The notes: generated from the letters alone by a model not told the origin. A stretch of 50,383 nt of DNA from JAAUTS01 sp038250235 (GCA_038250235.1 JBBSCO010000018.1:1-50383); one strand, 5' to 3'; shown: positions 1 through 9,029, numbered from the stretch's first letter. Program-made: numbers and translations.

Positions 1-1
1 C

Positions 2-277
2 CAGGATGTTTACCTGGGGGGGGCCAAACTTCCCGCATCGTTGGCCTCCTTTATGTTCCGTCAGTTTTACCGTAATCTGCAGGACTGTCTGAACGAGACA
101 AATCTTCCCAGTATTTATTCGATCGAAAAAATTACAGAAGGCCAGGTGGGCTTTATCTGGCCGATCGCTCTGTCGGGCTCCGGGAAAAGAAAAGTGACTC
201 CGTCCTCTGCGGTTCCTGAAATCGCCCCTCCGACTGTAGAGACGCCTGCGGCGGCAGGCGGAGTGGAAACTCCCTGA
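2..277 (+). CDS. C-terminal end of an unidentified protein (5' end outside window)
   Basis: An open frame enters from the left edge and stops at the TGA at 275-277, giving about 91 residues. I do not recognise the family. The visible part has a mixed hydrophobic and polar stretch (FMFRQFYRNLQDCLNE) followed by a Ser/Pro/Ala-rich tail that looks disordered and contains a PAAAGG segment encoded by GC-rich repeats. The next gene, the diadenylate cyclase, starts 54 bp downstream on the same strand, so the two may be co-transcribed. The true start lies outside the window; an internal TTG at 41 is not needed to explain the frame. Confidence 0.55.
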   Translation, partial: QDVYLGGAKLPASLASFMFRQFYRNLQDCLNETNLPSIYSIEKITEGQVGFIWPIALSGSGKRKVTPSSAVPEIAPPTVETPAAAGGVETP

Positions 278-331
278 ATCCCGGTATTGATGTTTGGTGG
301 CCGGGGATACTAGGCTTATGGATGCTTTAGT

Positions 332-1759
332 ATGGGAACTTTTTTCACGCATCTTCTGGATATCCTGGTCGGAACCCTGGTTCTGCGCATGGTTCTGGGC
401 TGGCTCATCACCTATCCCCGGCTCCTTAGGTTGCTTATTATGCTGGTGGCCCTGGTGTCTTTGGCCTTTGTGGTCCGTTGGGCACAGCTTCCTTTTTCCG
501 GAATTGTTTTTTGGATCCTTCTGGCCCCCATATCGTTGGTGGTTCTGCTCTCCTTCCTTCCTGAAATGGGGAAAATCTATCAATCGGCCAGCCGGGGAAA
601 TTTGTTCGGCAATGTCAGGAACCGCTCGGAAAACTTGATACCGGCTCTGGCAGAGACGTTACTTGAATTATCACGACTGAAGCACGGAGCCTTGTTGGTT
701 TTCCCCAGCAGCAAAGACGCTGAGGGATTGATTCAGGGCGGGGAGGAAGTGGACGCCCGGTTCAATACCTCGTTGCTGCTTTCCATTTTCAACCCCGAGT
801 GTCCGCGTCATGACGGGGCTGTAGTTATCATCAATGATCGCATCCGCAGGATCGGAGCTTTTTTGCCGCTGGCCTCTGCCGAGGGAACCGAGAGCCAGAT
901 GGGCACCCGGCATCTGGCTGCACTGGGATTGACCCAGCGTTCCGACGCCCATGTTCTGGTTGTTTCTGAAGAGCGGCAGGTTATATCCCACACACACGAC
1001 GGCAAACTGCAGATCCTTTCTTCCCACAATCCAGAACAGTTGAAAAGTGTTCTTCAGGATGTTCTGGGCAAAAATAACAATCAAAATCTAATAAGAAGAC
1101 ATGCCTGGGTCACGGCCTGTCTCTGGCTGGTGTGTCTGTCTGTTGCCGCGACAGGCTCTTTAAAAATTGATGCCTGGAAAGCCTGGATGCTGGAAAGTTC
1201 TTCCGTTTTGACCTATGTCAGTGCGGGAGTTGAACAACTGCCGGCTGCCAAAGGTTTTTTTGTAGAAGATCTTCGTCCCAGAGAAATCACCTTGTCGATG
1301 CGGGCATCCCAACTTTTCAAGCCCATTGGCGGGTTGAGGATTCTGGTGGTTCCCAAGGAAACCCGGCCCGGCAGATACACCCTGAATCTTTCTGAAGCCG
1401 ATGTGGTGGGTCTTCCCAGGGATGTTAGAATCGAGCGTTTTGAGCCTGCATCGATCCAGTATACCGTGGCGGAAATCAGGAAAACAAAAATTGTTTTGGA
1501 ACGTCCGGATCTGAGTGGATTGTCAGGTCTGTTCAAAGTGGCCGCAAGCCGTTTGGAACCTGAAAGCATACAAGCCGACGTTCAGGACACCAAATGGAAA
1601 AGTTCCACCTTGGTCAAACCATCCACTGTAGATCTTGGATCCATCAACAAAACCGGCGAGCATCGTATTCCTGTGAATCTCAATCTGCCGCCCACCATCA
1701 AACCGGTGGAAGGGGAGAATCCACAGGTTTTTCTCGTGCTGGAAATCAAAAATAAATAA
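332..1759 (+). CDS. cdaA: Diadenylate cyclase CdaA fused to a YbbR (CdaR-like) domain
   Basis: Predicted membrane enzyme that joins two ATP to make the second messenger c-di-AMP. Three hydrophobic segments lie at about residues 5-25, 32-50 and 55-75, followed by the DAC domain (about 80-245). The catalytic DGA motif is at 161-163 (CPRHDGAVVI). The second motif, usually RHR, reads RHL at 193-195 (GTRHLAALGL). A further membrane segment at about 255-275 leads into an extracytoplasmic region with YbbR-like beta repeats (about 290-475). In Firmicutes, CdaA and its regulator CdaR, which carries YbbR domains, are separate adjacent genes; here they form one 475-residue chain. Family assignment is firm. 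Cyclase activity is likely but the altered third motif residue leaves some doubt. The ATG at 332 was chosen because the first membrane segment follows at once. Confidence 0.9.
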   Translation: MGTFFTHLLDILVGTLVLRMVLGWLITYPRLLRLLIMLVALVSLAFVVRWAQLPFSGIVFWILLAPISLVVLLSFLPEMGKIYQSASRGNLFGNVRNRSENLIPALAETLLELSRLKHGALLVFPSSKDAEGLIQGGEEVDARFNTSLLLSIFNPECPRHDGAVVIINDRIRRIGAFLPLASAEGTESQMGTRHLAALGLTQRSDAHVLVVSEERQVISHTHDGKLQILSSHNPEQLKSVLQDVLGKNNNQNLIRRHAWVTACLWLVCLSVAATGSLKIDAWKAWMLESSSVLTYVSAGVEQLPAAKGFFVEDLRPREITLSMRASQLFKPIGGLRILVVPKETRPGRYTLNLSEADVVGLPRDVRIERFEPASIQYTVAEIRKTKIVLERPDLSGLSGLFKVAASRLEPESIQADVQDTKWKSSTLVKPSTVDLGSINKTGEHRIPVNLNLPPTIKPVEGENPQVFLVLEIKNK

Positions 1760-1981
1760 CCTCCCGTCTTCCAAGGTGGAAAAATAAACCTTGCATGTCG
1801 GAGAGTATTCCCATAGACAGAGTGTGGTTCACAGGCCGGTGCCTGTCTGAAACTTCCGATTCTTGCGGGCGATTCAGCCTCCTTACTGTCTTATCGATGA
1901 GAGATTTGCCAGGGATTTAAAAACTCTCATCGAACTTCCCCTTGTAGGATTTTATTGTCGCAGCCGTTGTGTTGCGACGAA

Positions 1982-2007
1982 GGATCTGGAATTTTTATTC
2001 CAGATCC
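1982..2007 (+). promoter_or_regulatory. Perfect leader hairpin just upstream of the RNA helicase start
   Basis: GGATCTGGAA (1982-1991) and TTCCAGATCC (1998-2007) form a perfect 10-bp stem with a 6-nt loop (TTTTTA). The stem ends 14 nt before the helicase ATG, next to the purine run GGGAAAG that could act as ribosome binding site. There is no T tract after it, so it is not a standard terminator. It could modulate translation of the helicase, for example with temperature; this role is inference. Confidence 0.55.
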
Positions 2008-2021
2008 GGGAAAGCATTGTT

Positions 2022-3359
2022 ATGTCCATTACCTTCGAATCTTTGAAATTGTCCGAGCCGATCCAATTGGCCCTGAAAGAAAAGAACTACACCGTCCCTT
2101 CCCCCATTCAGGCCCAGGCCATCCCTCACCTGCTGGAAGGAAAGGATATTCTGGGTATTGCCCAAACCGGAACAGGAAAGACCGCAGCCTTCGCATTACC
2201 TATTTTGAACCGGCTTAGCCTCGAACAAAAACGGGCCTTGTCTGGTTCCCCGTTGGTTCTGATCCTGACACCCACCCGAGAACTCGCCTCCCAGATTGGT
2301 GAAAGTTTCAGGACTTACGGGAAGCATCTGCACATTTCACACACCGTTATCTTTGGCGGTGTCGGCCAATATCCCCAGGTCAAAGCTTTGCAAAAAGGGG
2401 TTCATATTGTTATTGCCACCCCCGGTCGCCTGCTGGACCTGCATGTCCAGAAAGCCATCCGTTTCGACAAAGTGGAGGTCTTTGTGCTTGATGAAGCCGA
2501 CCGCATGCTCGACATGGGTTTTATCCATGATGTCCGGCGTGTGCTCAAGATGTTGCCTGCCAAGCGTCAATCGCTGCTCTTTTCGGCCACCATGCCCAAT
2601 GAAATTTCCGGTCTGGCGGACAGTCTCCTGCACAATCCGGTCAAAGTAGAGGTTACACCCACGGTCACTACAGCCGAACGTATCGTGCAAAAGGTTTGTT
2701 TCGTCGAACGCACTAAAAAGCGGGATCTAATCCATCACCTCCTGAAGGAGCATGGAAACGGACTGACGTTGATTTTTACCAAAACCAAACATGGTGCGAA
2801 CCGTCTGGCCGAGCAACTGCATAAGGAAGGCGTTCCTTCCGATGCCATCCACGGAAATAAATCCCAGAGTGCCCGTGAACGTGCTCTTGACGGATTCCGT
2901 CGGGGCCGTTTTAAAGTTCTCGTCGCCACCGATATCGCGGCCCGTGGCATCGATGTTAAGGGAATCACCCTGGTAGTGAACTATGATCTTCCGAACGAAC
3001 CAGAATCCTATGTTCACCGTATTGGCCGCACGGCCCGGGCCGGTGCTGAGGGGCTTGCCTTTACCTTGTGTGATGCCGAAGAGCGTAAGCTGCTGCGGGA
3101 TGTGGAACGTTTCATCCGCCAGCCTATTCCTGTTTTGACAGAGCACCCTTTCCACAACGAAGCCGCAGCACGGCCCATGCAGAGTGGTGGGGCGTCATCT
3201 TCGGGAGGTGGGCGCTCGTCCCTGGGTTCGCGTGGTGGGCGCAGTGGCGGAGGCTATACGGAACGCCGCGGGGGCTTCCACAAGCGTTTTGACGGCCAGA
3301 GTAAGAGAGGTCTTGGTTCACGTCATCATTTTACCAGCCGTGATGTTACGGTGGAGTAA
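2022..3359 (+). CDS. DEAD-box ATP-dependent RNA helicase, RhlE-like
   Basis: A 445-residue cytoplasmic ATP-dependent RNA helicase, likely unwinding structured RNA in ribosome assembly or mRNA decay. All family motifs are visible in order: Q motif (PSPIQAQAIP), Walker A AQTGTGKT, PTRELA, TPGRL, DEAD in VLDEADRMLDMGF, SAT, ARGID and HRIGRTARAG. The tail after about residue 385 is Gly/Ser/Arg-rich with RGG-like runs, typical of an RNA-binding extension. The open frame begins at 1863, but the conserved N-terminus (MSITFESLKLSEPI) starts at the ATG at 2022, so the preceding 160 bp are read as leader. The gap after the previous gene is 262 bp and contains nothing clear apart from the hairpin. RhlE versus other DEAD-box subfamilies is not settled by eye. 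Confidence 0.93.
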   Translation: MSITFESLKLSEPIQLALKEKNYTVPSPIQAQAIPHLLEGKDILGIAQTGTGKTAAFALPILNRLSLEQKRALSGSPLVLILTPTRELASQIGESFRTYGKHLHISHTVIFGGVGQYPQVKALQKGVHIVIATPGRLLDLHVQKAIRFDKVEVFVLDEADRMLDMGFIHDVRRVLKMLPAKRQSLLFSATMPNEISGLADSLLHNPVKVEVTPTVTTAERIVQKVCFVERTKKRDLIHHLLKEHGNGLTLIFTKTKHGANRLAEQLHKEGVPSDAIHGNKSQSARERALDGFRRGRFKVLVATDIAARGIDVKGITLVVNYDLPNEPESYVHRIGRTARAGAEGLAFTLCDAEERKLLRDVERFIRQPIPVLTEHPFHNEAAARPMQSGGASSSGGGRSSLGSRGGRSGGGYTERRGGFHKRFDGQSKRGLGSRHHFTSRDVTVE

Positions 3360-3377
3360 GTTGCACTCAGGATCGGT

Positions 3378-3409
3378 AAAAAAGGCCTGCAGCAATGCAG
3401 GCCTTTTTT
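3378..3409. terminator. Bidirectional Rho-independent terminator
   Basis: AAAAAA, then GGCCTGCA, a GCAA loop, TGCAGGCC and TTTTTT. The perfect 8-bp stem with an A run on one side and a T run on the other works on both strands. It lies between the convergent helicase (plus) and AsmA-like (minus) genes and probably ends both transcripts. Confidence 0.92.
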
Positions 3410-3452
3410 GTAATGTTCCAGAACTGTGCCGGTAAGAGGTTGTATGCCCGGC

Positions 3453-4988
3453 CTAAGGTTGTGCAGGTGTAGGTGCAGGTGTAGGTGCAGGGTCAGGGGC
3501 AGGGGCTGGTTCTGCTTTGGGCTTGGATTTAAAGGGATTAAAGACATCAAGGACGCCGGGCTTTTTTTGTTCGGGTGCGGCTGTGCCGTCTGTTGTGGGT
3601 GAAGGGGAATCGTTCTTGGGTTTGTTGAAAAGGCCTTCGATGAGTTGTCCCGGAGCAGCGAGGATTTTGGCGGGATCCAGAACTGCCAGCACATTATCAA
3701 GTGATTGTCCGTCCAGGCTGATCTTTGGATCATTTACAGGGCCAGTGACCGTGATGGGTATGGTCTGCCCTCCCTCAAGTGTTTTGATGCCGGCCAGGGT
3801 GACCAGCATTTTTACCGCGTTTGCATCCAGTTGTACCCCGCCTTTCAGATCCACATTTTTATCAAAACCGACCGGGCCGATCATGTTGATGTTGAGATTC
3901 TCCGATTTGACATGCAAAGGTTCAAGGCTGACTTTTTGGCCTGCAATTTTGAATGCGGAGTCGACTCCGTCGAACTTTCCTTCTTTCAGCGCGGAAATTC
4001 CAAGCACAGATCCGAGTACTTTCAGATTTTGCAGTTTGGGAACCTGCACCTCGGTGATCTGGAGAGTTCCTTCGCCCAGAAGTTCTTTGGGCGCATCGAG
4101 ATTCCCGCTGCCTTTGAAGTCGAGCTGCAGTTTGCCGAGCAGGGTCTGGGGATCGCTGCCAACCCCCGTCATAAGACCGGACATGTCCACGGAAGCGAGA
4201 GCTGCGCGGACCTGGAAGGTCATGGGCGATGGCTTCGTATCCAAGTCGGCACTGGCTTTCAGGCTACCGCTGTAAAGTTTACCCACAATATCTGTCAGGC
4301 TGAAGACGTCTTTCTCAAATTTGATCGGAGACTGGATATCCGTGGCTTTGATGGCCGGCATGATGGTGACCAGTTTGGAAGTAAGCGATCCTGTGGCATT
4401 GCGATCCGTCAGAGTCTGGGAAAAGGCTGCCGTGATGTTGGCATTCTCCGCTTTGAAAAGCAGGGAACCGTCATCGGCGAAAACTTCCACTTCGGCACCA
4501 ATGACTTTGATATCGGGGGCATTGATGGGCACATTGGCATCGGGGGCGGGTTGTGTCTGGGTTTTCCTGGCTTCACTCAGCTTTGTTTTGATCTGGGCCA
4601 GATCGATGGGGAGTATAAGCCCGCCTTCCTTGTCCTGACGCAGCCTGATCGATGGTTTTGTGATACTGATCTCCGGAACCATGACAGCGCCGGAGAAGAT
4701 GGACGTTAATTTGTATGTTACACGGACGTTTTCTACGGAGAGAATATTTTCACCCTCTGCGGCTTTCGGATTGGGGATGGTGAGATTCTTTAAGGTCAGT
4801 TCGCTCAGGCTGATTGTATGTTCGGAGAAGCGAACTTCGGCTCCGGTATAGTTTTGGATTTCTTTTTTGACAAAGTCGGCGGTAGCAGGGGAGTTGATTT
4901 TTGCCATACCAAAGAAAAACAAGCCGACAAGGACTGCAATGAAGAGGACAAAAAGAATACCGAGACCAATGAGAATTTTCTTAAGCAT
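3453..4988 (-). CDS. AsmA-family membrane-anchored protein
   Basis: A 511-residue protein with one N-terminal membrane segment (about residues 4-27) and a long extracytoplasmic part rich in beta strands. The early pattern (VRFSEHTISLSELTLKNL, then ENVRVTYKLTSI) and the later low-complexity beta repeats resemble the AsmA/DUF748 group of envelope proteins, some of which help lipid transport or outer-membrane assembly. The last 25 residues are a Pro/Ala/Thr tail (PAPAPDPAPTPAPTP) encoded by a short tandem DNA repeat at about 3466-3500. Such a tract can vary in length between strains. It converges on the helicase and ends just before the shared terminator. The exact role is unknown. Confidence 0.72.
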   Translation of the reverse strand: MLKKILIGLGILFVLFIAVLVGLFFFGMAKINSPATADFVKKEIQNYTGAEVRFSEHTISLSELTLKNLTIPNPKAAEGENILSVENVRVTYKLTSIFSGAVMVPEISITKPSIRLRQDKEGGLILPIDLAQIKTKLSEARKTQTQPAPDANVPINAPDIKVIGAEVEVFADDGSLLFKAENANITAAFSQTLTDRNATGSLTSKLVTIMPAIKATDIQSPIKFEKDVFSLTDIVGKLYSGSLKASADLDTKPSPMTFQVRAALASVDMSGLMTGVGSDPQTLLGKLQLDFKGSGNLDAPKELLGEGTLQITEVQVPKLQNLKVLGSVLGISALKEGKFDGVDSAFKIAGQKVSLEPLHVKSENLNINMIGPVGFDKNVDLKGGVQLDANAVKMLVTLAGIKTLEGGQTIPITVTGPVNDPKISLDGQSLDNVLAVLDPAKILAAPGQLIEGLFNKPKNDSPSPTTDGTAAPEQKKPGVLDVFNPFKSKPKAEPAPAPDPAPTPAPTPAQP

Positions 4989-5123
4989 GAAACGGTTCTA
5001 ACAGAGCGGGTGCCGATAGCCAAGCCCAAGATGGGGATTGCCCTGATGATAAGCATACCTCAGGTTGGGAGTTCTTTTAGGGTGCTGTTTTCAAGTTTCA
5101 GATGTTTCCGGTGCGGTCTGCAT

Positions 5124-5155
5124 GCGGAAGCGTGTTTTTTGGGAGCACACTCCGC
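5124..5155. other. Imperfect inverted repeat at the end of the transglutaminase operon
   Basis: GCGGAAGCGTG (5124-5134) and CACACTCCGC (5146-5155) pair imperfectly around a loop with six T. It abuts the stop codon of the DUF2126 gene and could mark the 3' end of that minus-strand transcript, but there is no T tract after the stem, so terminator function is uncertain. Confidence 0.3.
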
Positions 5156-7294
5156 CTAGAAAGTCCTGCCGCGTTGACCTATCCGGTGATGAAGGCGGAG
5201 ATCAATTGTACAGGTCATGGTATCATCTGAGGGCAGGGTCAATTGCACCTTTTTCCCAATAAGATCGTTGCGGATCTTCCAGCGTCCCTTGAAACGAACC
5301 GCTGCCTCTTTAAGAGTTTGGGGACGATCAGGATAATTTTGTCCTTCAGGCAACCAGGTGTTCCACTCGGCGGCCTGTTCAACTGTCCCTGAATGACGGT
5401 TGACCCATTGAAAAACAAGCGGTGTCTGCGTAGGGATATGGGGGTGCAGAGAGGGAATGACATGGAAGGCACGAAATCGGATTCCCGCGCTTTTATGGGA
5501 TATCGGGACGGGAACACCGTTGACCAAGAGGATTCCCTTCTTGGTCATGGCCGGATTTTTAAGAGTTACTTCAATGCGTTCAGTACTTGAGTCGACGAAA
5601 CGGGCGGTTGTTCCTGCCACAGGCTGTTCACTGAGCAAAGGCCAGGCTTCCAGTGCATGACGGAAGTCCACTACGTTTCCGTCCCAAAGTAGCGAGCCAA
5701 TGGTGGGAAAGCGAAAATCAAAAACGGGCTTCAACCACTCTGTTTTCCAGGGGATGCCGGCACGTTGAAGATCCCTGCCAATAGCTTCAAGGTCCTTCCA
5801 AAGATGAGAGGGAAGAAAGTAGCGGTCATGAAGGGAATCACCCCAGAGCTTCATAGGCCGGGGCTTGGGCCTCCTGAGCAGCATTGAGAGAATCGCCCGG
5901 ATAAAAAGCCCGATCGCAGCCATCATCCGATGATCGGGAAATGCTTCGAATGCGCGAAACTCCAGGATGCCTGCCATCGTGTTGGCATGCTGGGTGTTCC
6001 AGAGTTTATCGATACTGATTTCTGCGCGATGGGTGTTGCCTGAGCAGTCACTTAAAAGATCGCGGAAGAGCATGGCGAAAAGTTCAGGGTTGTTTTTGAA
6101 TGTGTTGACTCCAGGGAAGGCCAGTTCCAATTCTTTTAATGTGCCGGGCATGGTTTCGTCGATGCGGGGAGCCTGGGAACCCTGTCCGACAAACTGACCC
6201 GAGAAAACATAGCTGAGGGATGGATGGTTCTGCCAGTAAGTGATAACAGTCGGCAAAAAGTCGGGAACATGGAAGATAGGGCTCCGTTCGGGTTGGGTGC
6301 CTCCGAAGCAGATGTGTGCGCCTCCGCCCGTGCCGACCATGCGTCCGTTGAAGTGCAGTTTGTGCCCGCAAAGTCCCGATTGGTGGGCGGCTGTGTAAAG
6401 TTGTTCCATTTGTCTCTGATAAACGTTCCAGTCATTGCAGGGAGGGAGATTGACTTCAATCACGCCGGGATCGGAGGCCAGAACAAAACGTTCCAGCCCT
6501 GCATCAGCCTTGGGTTGGTAACCGGACAGAATCAGACCCTGGAGCTTGAGTGAATCGGCCAGTTTTTCAACAAGCCGAATGAGTTGTAGGTAGGGCACCG
6601 GATCGAGAGGAGGAAAAAAGATTTCCAGTCCTCCATCTTTGATTTCCACCGTCAGGGCACGTTTGAGTGCATTATCCGGAAGTTCTTTAAGAGGAAGTCG
6701 CAGTCCGATGGAGCTGTCTCCCGGAATCAGGGGGATGGTGAGGTAGGGGGGAAGTTTCCATTTGTCCGAAACCCATTTTCCATTTTCGTGGGCCAAAGGA
6801 AGCACCCATCCTTTGATCTTGGAGGGGTTGTTTTTCTCGGAGGTTGCCTGTGGATAGTCTTTGAGTTTTAAAAGTGAGGCAATGGCGGAAATTACCTTTT
6901 TAGGGGAGGCCAGCGAAGAATCCGGAAGGCCCGGACCCAGCAACAGCTTTTTGGGATTTCTCCAAAGTTTTCGTTCCGGATGGATATGAATGACCAGATT
7001 CCAGCGGGGGAGAGCTTCTCCTGGATATTGTTTGCCATAACTTTGGGTCAAGAGTGCACCTGGGTAATACAAACGGATAAAGGCCGCTGCAAATCGCCTG
7101 GCGCAGAGAAGTTTTGTCGGCCCTAGCGCGGCATTGGACCATTCGTCCCCGTTAGGGGCAAAGGGCACAAAAGTTGGCTCCCCTCCCATGGTCAGGATTT
7201 GACCGCTTTCCAGGATCATTTTTTCCACCTGACGGCTGCAGTTTTGGATTTTTTTCCATTCAGAGGAAGGATAGACTGGGGGAGGGATGTGCAT
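5156..7294 (-). CDS. DUF2126 putative amidoligase, stand-alone
   Basis: About 712 residues matching the DUF2126 (COG4196) family, described as putative amidoligases. The hallmark LTMGGEPTFVPF lies near the N-terminus, followed further in by conserved-looking segments such as GTGGGAHICFGG and HRAEISIDKLWN. In most genomes known to me this domain is fused behind a transglutaminase domain in a protein of about 1,100 residues. Here it is separate and the transglutaminases are the two genes just upstream in the same operon. The start is ATG 7294 (MHIPPPVYPSS), 8 bp after the upstream stop; a TTG at 7306 overlapping that stop is the alternative. No signal peptide is seen, so it is probably cytoplasmic. 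The substrate is unknown; formation or remodelling of a peptide amide bond is inference from family and context. Confidence 0.85.
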   Translation of the reverse strand: MHIPPPVYPSSEWKKIQNCSRQVEKMILESGQILTMGGEPTFVPFAPNGDEWSNAALGPTKLLCARRFAAAFIRLYYPGALLTQSYGKQYPGEALPRWNLVIHIHPERKLWRNPKKLLLGPGLPDSSLASPKKVISAIASLLKLKDYPQATSEKNNPSKIKGWVLPLAHENGKWVSDKWKLPPYLTIPLIPGDSSIGLRLPLKELPDNALKRALTVEIKDGGLEIFFPPLDPVPYLQLIRLVEKLADSLKLQGLILSGYQPKADAGLERFVLASDPGVIEVNLPPCNDWNVYQRQMEQLYTAAHQSGLCGHKLHFNGRMVGTGGGAHICFGGTQPERSPIFHVPDFLPTVITYWQNHPSLSYVFSGQFVGQGSQAPRIDETMPGTLKELELAFPGVNTFKNNPELFAMLFRDLLSDCSGNTHRAEISIDKLWNTQHANTMAGILEFRAFEAFPDHRMMAAIGLFIRAILSMLLRRPKPRPMKLWGDSLHDRYFLPSHLWKDLEAIGRDLQRAGIPWKTEWLKPVFDFRFPTIGSLLWDGNVVDFRHALEAWPLLSEQPVAGTTARFVDSSTERIEVTLKNPAMTKKGILLVNGVPVPISHKSAGIRFRAFHVIPSLHPHIPTQTPLVFQWVNRHSGTVEQAAEWNTWLPEGQNYPDRPQTLKEAAVRFKGRWKIRNDLIGKKVQLTLPSDDTMTCTIDLRLHHRIGQRGRTF

Positions 7295-7302
7295 AGGGAG
7301 GA

Positions 7303-8166
7303 TCAACTGATCTTTTGAATGGAAACGTCGGCTGTCATGGTGCTGCTGACCTGGCTTGGGAAAAGATAGGAGCCTTGGACAGGATTGACCGTTTCGGGAA
7401 AACTCGTCACGGCTACGGGAATATAAAAATCCCCGGTCATGATGCCGTGTGTCGGATCAAAACCCTTCCATCCTGCTCCCGGCAGATATACCTCGCACCA
7501 GGCGTGCATGGAATTGTCTGAACGGCTTTCGCTGCTGTTCCCCGAAGAAGGCACATAAAGATAGCCGCTGACAAAACGGCAGGCCAGCTTCAGTTCTCTG
7601 CAGGCAGCCATGAACAACAAGGCAAAGTCACGGCAGCTTCCCGACTTGAGTTGCAGTGTTTGATCCGGTGTCTGGATTCCCATTTCTTCCCGGCGGTTGT
7701 AGGTATGGGATTGGAAAACGGATGAGCAGAGACGCGTCAGGAGGGAAAGGGTTTCGCCTTTGCATTCACCAAGGACTTCATTGATCCAGGAGGAAACGCG
7801 GGATGAATCCGGAATCCGCATGAGCGGGTATGCCAGGCTTTGTCTATCTTGTTCGGAATACTCGAAGGGGTAGTTGGCAGCATTATCCCCCAAGATAAAA
7901 TCAAAGGGGTTTTCCTGAAGAAGTTCCACCACCATTTCGGCCTGGATCGCTAGCTGTCTGGATTCCCCCTCGATGTAACACAGGGCCAGGCAATTTTCCT
8001 GGGCATCCCGCAGCCAGGTGGTGCGTCCTCCCGGCATGGTGAGCAGGCTGAAACTGTGGACCCGCGTGTGAGGATCCTCCCTGGGGCGGAGAATGACCTT
8101 GTGGGGGGTAAAGCGGACCTTCTCGCCGTAATGGTAATGGGTGTTATGTAGGACTCGTAATTTCAC
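7303..8166 (-). CDS. Transglutaminase-like cysteine protein (second copy)
   Basis: A 287-residue protein with the N-terminal beta domain typical of bacterial transglutaminase-like proteins (MKLRVLHNTHYHY) and a complete papain-like catalytic triad: Cys178 in SGSCRDFA, His221 in SMHAWCEVYLP and Asp237 in FDPTHG. The family cleaves or exchanges peptide amide bonds, acting as protease or transamidase. The GTG start at 8166 overlaps the stop of the upstream paralogue (GTGA), so translation is probably coupled. It shares layout and motif spacing with the 8163-9029 gene but is diverged. No signal peptide is seen. The substrate is unknown. Confidence 0.88.
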   Translation of the reverse strand: MKLRVLHNTHYHYGEKVRFTPHKVILRPREDPHTRVHSFSLLTMPGGRTTWLRDAQENCLALCYIEGESRQLAIQAEMVVELLQENPFDFILGDNAANYPFEYSEQDRQSLAYPLMRIPDSSRVSSWINEVLGECKGETLSLLTRLCSSVFQSHTYNRREEMGIQTPDQTLQLKSGSCRDFALLFMAACRELKLACRFVSGYLYVPSSGNSSESRSDNSMHAWCEVYLPGAGWKGFDPTHGIMTGDFYIPVAVTSFPETVNPVQGSYLFPSQVSSTMTADVSIQKIS

Positions 8167-9029
8167 TTTTTTCTCCGTTTGACCGAAACCATAACTTCAA
8201 GTTCCTGGTCCTGGGCGCCTTTGTAGGTTCCTTTAAGGGGAGCGGCATCCTGATAGTCTGTTCCAAAAGCGACATGGACGTGGCGTTCCCCGGCAAGCTG
8301 GTTATTGGTAGGATCGAGTCCCCACCAGTAACCACCGGGCAGATAGACCTCGATCCAGGCATGGCTGGCGGTGGCACCGATAAGGGCTTTGTCTGTGACG
8401 GTGGGATCGTATGCTTCGATATAGCCGCTGACATAACGTGCGGGTAGTTCATAGGTTCTGAGGATTGAAAGCATGAGATGGGCAAAATCCTGGCAAACAC
8501 CCCGTTTGCGCCTTATCACTTCGGCCAGCGGCGTGCTAATGTCAGTGGTGCCGGGTTTGTAGTCAAAGGTTTCATAGATCCAACTGTTGATGCGCAGAAC
8601 AGCTTCTCCAATGGGTTCTGAGGGTTTGATGAAATTTTTTTTCAGGGGAGCCAGAACTTTGTGCAGGGGGACATGGCGCGAGGGTTGCACAAAGGGATAG
8701 AGATGGAGCATTTGCGAATGGAAAATCTGGCGTGCTTCCCCGATGGAAACGTCGAGGGCTTCCTTGGGAGGCTGGAAAGGAATGGTTTCCACCTCTGCAG
8801 ATGCGCGCACAACCAGGCGGTTGTGACGGTAGGGGATGGAGAAAAATTCTACTTTATTTCCCAGATAATCCTCGTAGTCATCCACAAGCGTGACGGGATT
8901 GAGTTCCAGTTTGCGCTTGATCACTTTCTGGGAGGATGAGCTTTGCGGGCAAATGCGCAGTTCTGCGTATGACTCGGAAGCCGGATGTTTGTAATGATAT
9001 TCGGTATGATGTACGATACAGAATTTCAT
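8163..9029 (-). CDS. Transglutaminase-like cysteine protein (first copy)
   Basis: A 288-residue transglutaminase-like protein with an N-terminal beta domain (MKFCIVHHTEYHY) and an intact triad: Cys179 in RGVCQDFAH, His223 in ASHAWIEVYLP and Asp239 in GLDPTNNQ. It is the second gene of a four-gene minus-strand operon. Its ATG at 9029 overlaps the stop of the ATP-grasp gene (ATGA) and its own stop overlaps the next start, so the proteins are likely made together. Proteins of this type (COG1305) regularly sit beside Alpha-E and circularly permuted ATP-grasp genes. The function as a protease or transamidase in that pathway is a published prediction for the family, not something visible here. Confidence 0.9.
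   Translation of the reverse strand: MKFCIVHHTEYHYKHPASESYAELRICPQSSSSQKVIKRKLELNPVTLVDDYEDYLGNKVEFFSIPYRHNRLVVRASAEVETIPFQPPKEALDVSIGEARQIFHSQMLHLYPFVQPSRHVPLHKVLAPLKKNFIKPSEPIGEAVLRINSWIYETFDYKPGTTDISTPLAEVIRRKRGVCQDFAHLMLSILRTYELPARYVSGYIEAYDPTVTDKALIGATASHAWIEVYLPGGYWWGLDPTNNQLAGERHVHVAFGTDYQDAAPLKGTYKGAQDQELEVMVSVKRRKK

Noticed and set aside
3705..4709. Plus-strand open frame of 334 codons
   Set aside because: Antisense to the AsmA-like gene; no recognisable motif and no start signal.
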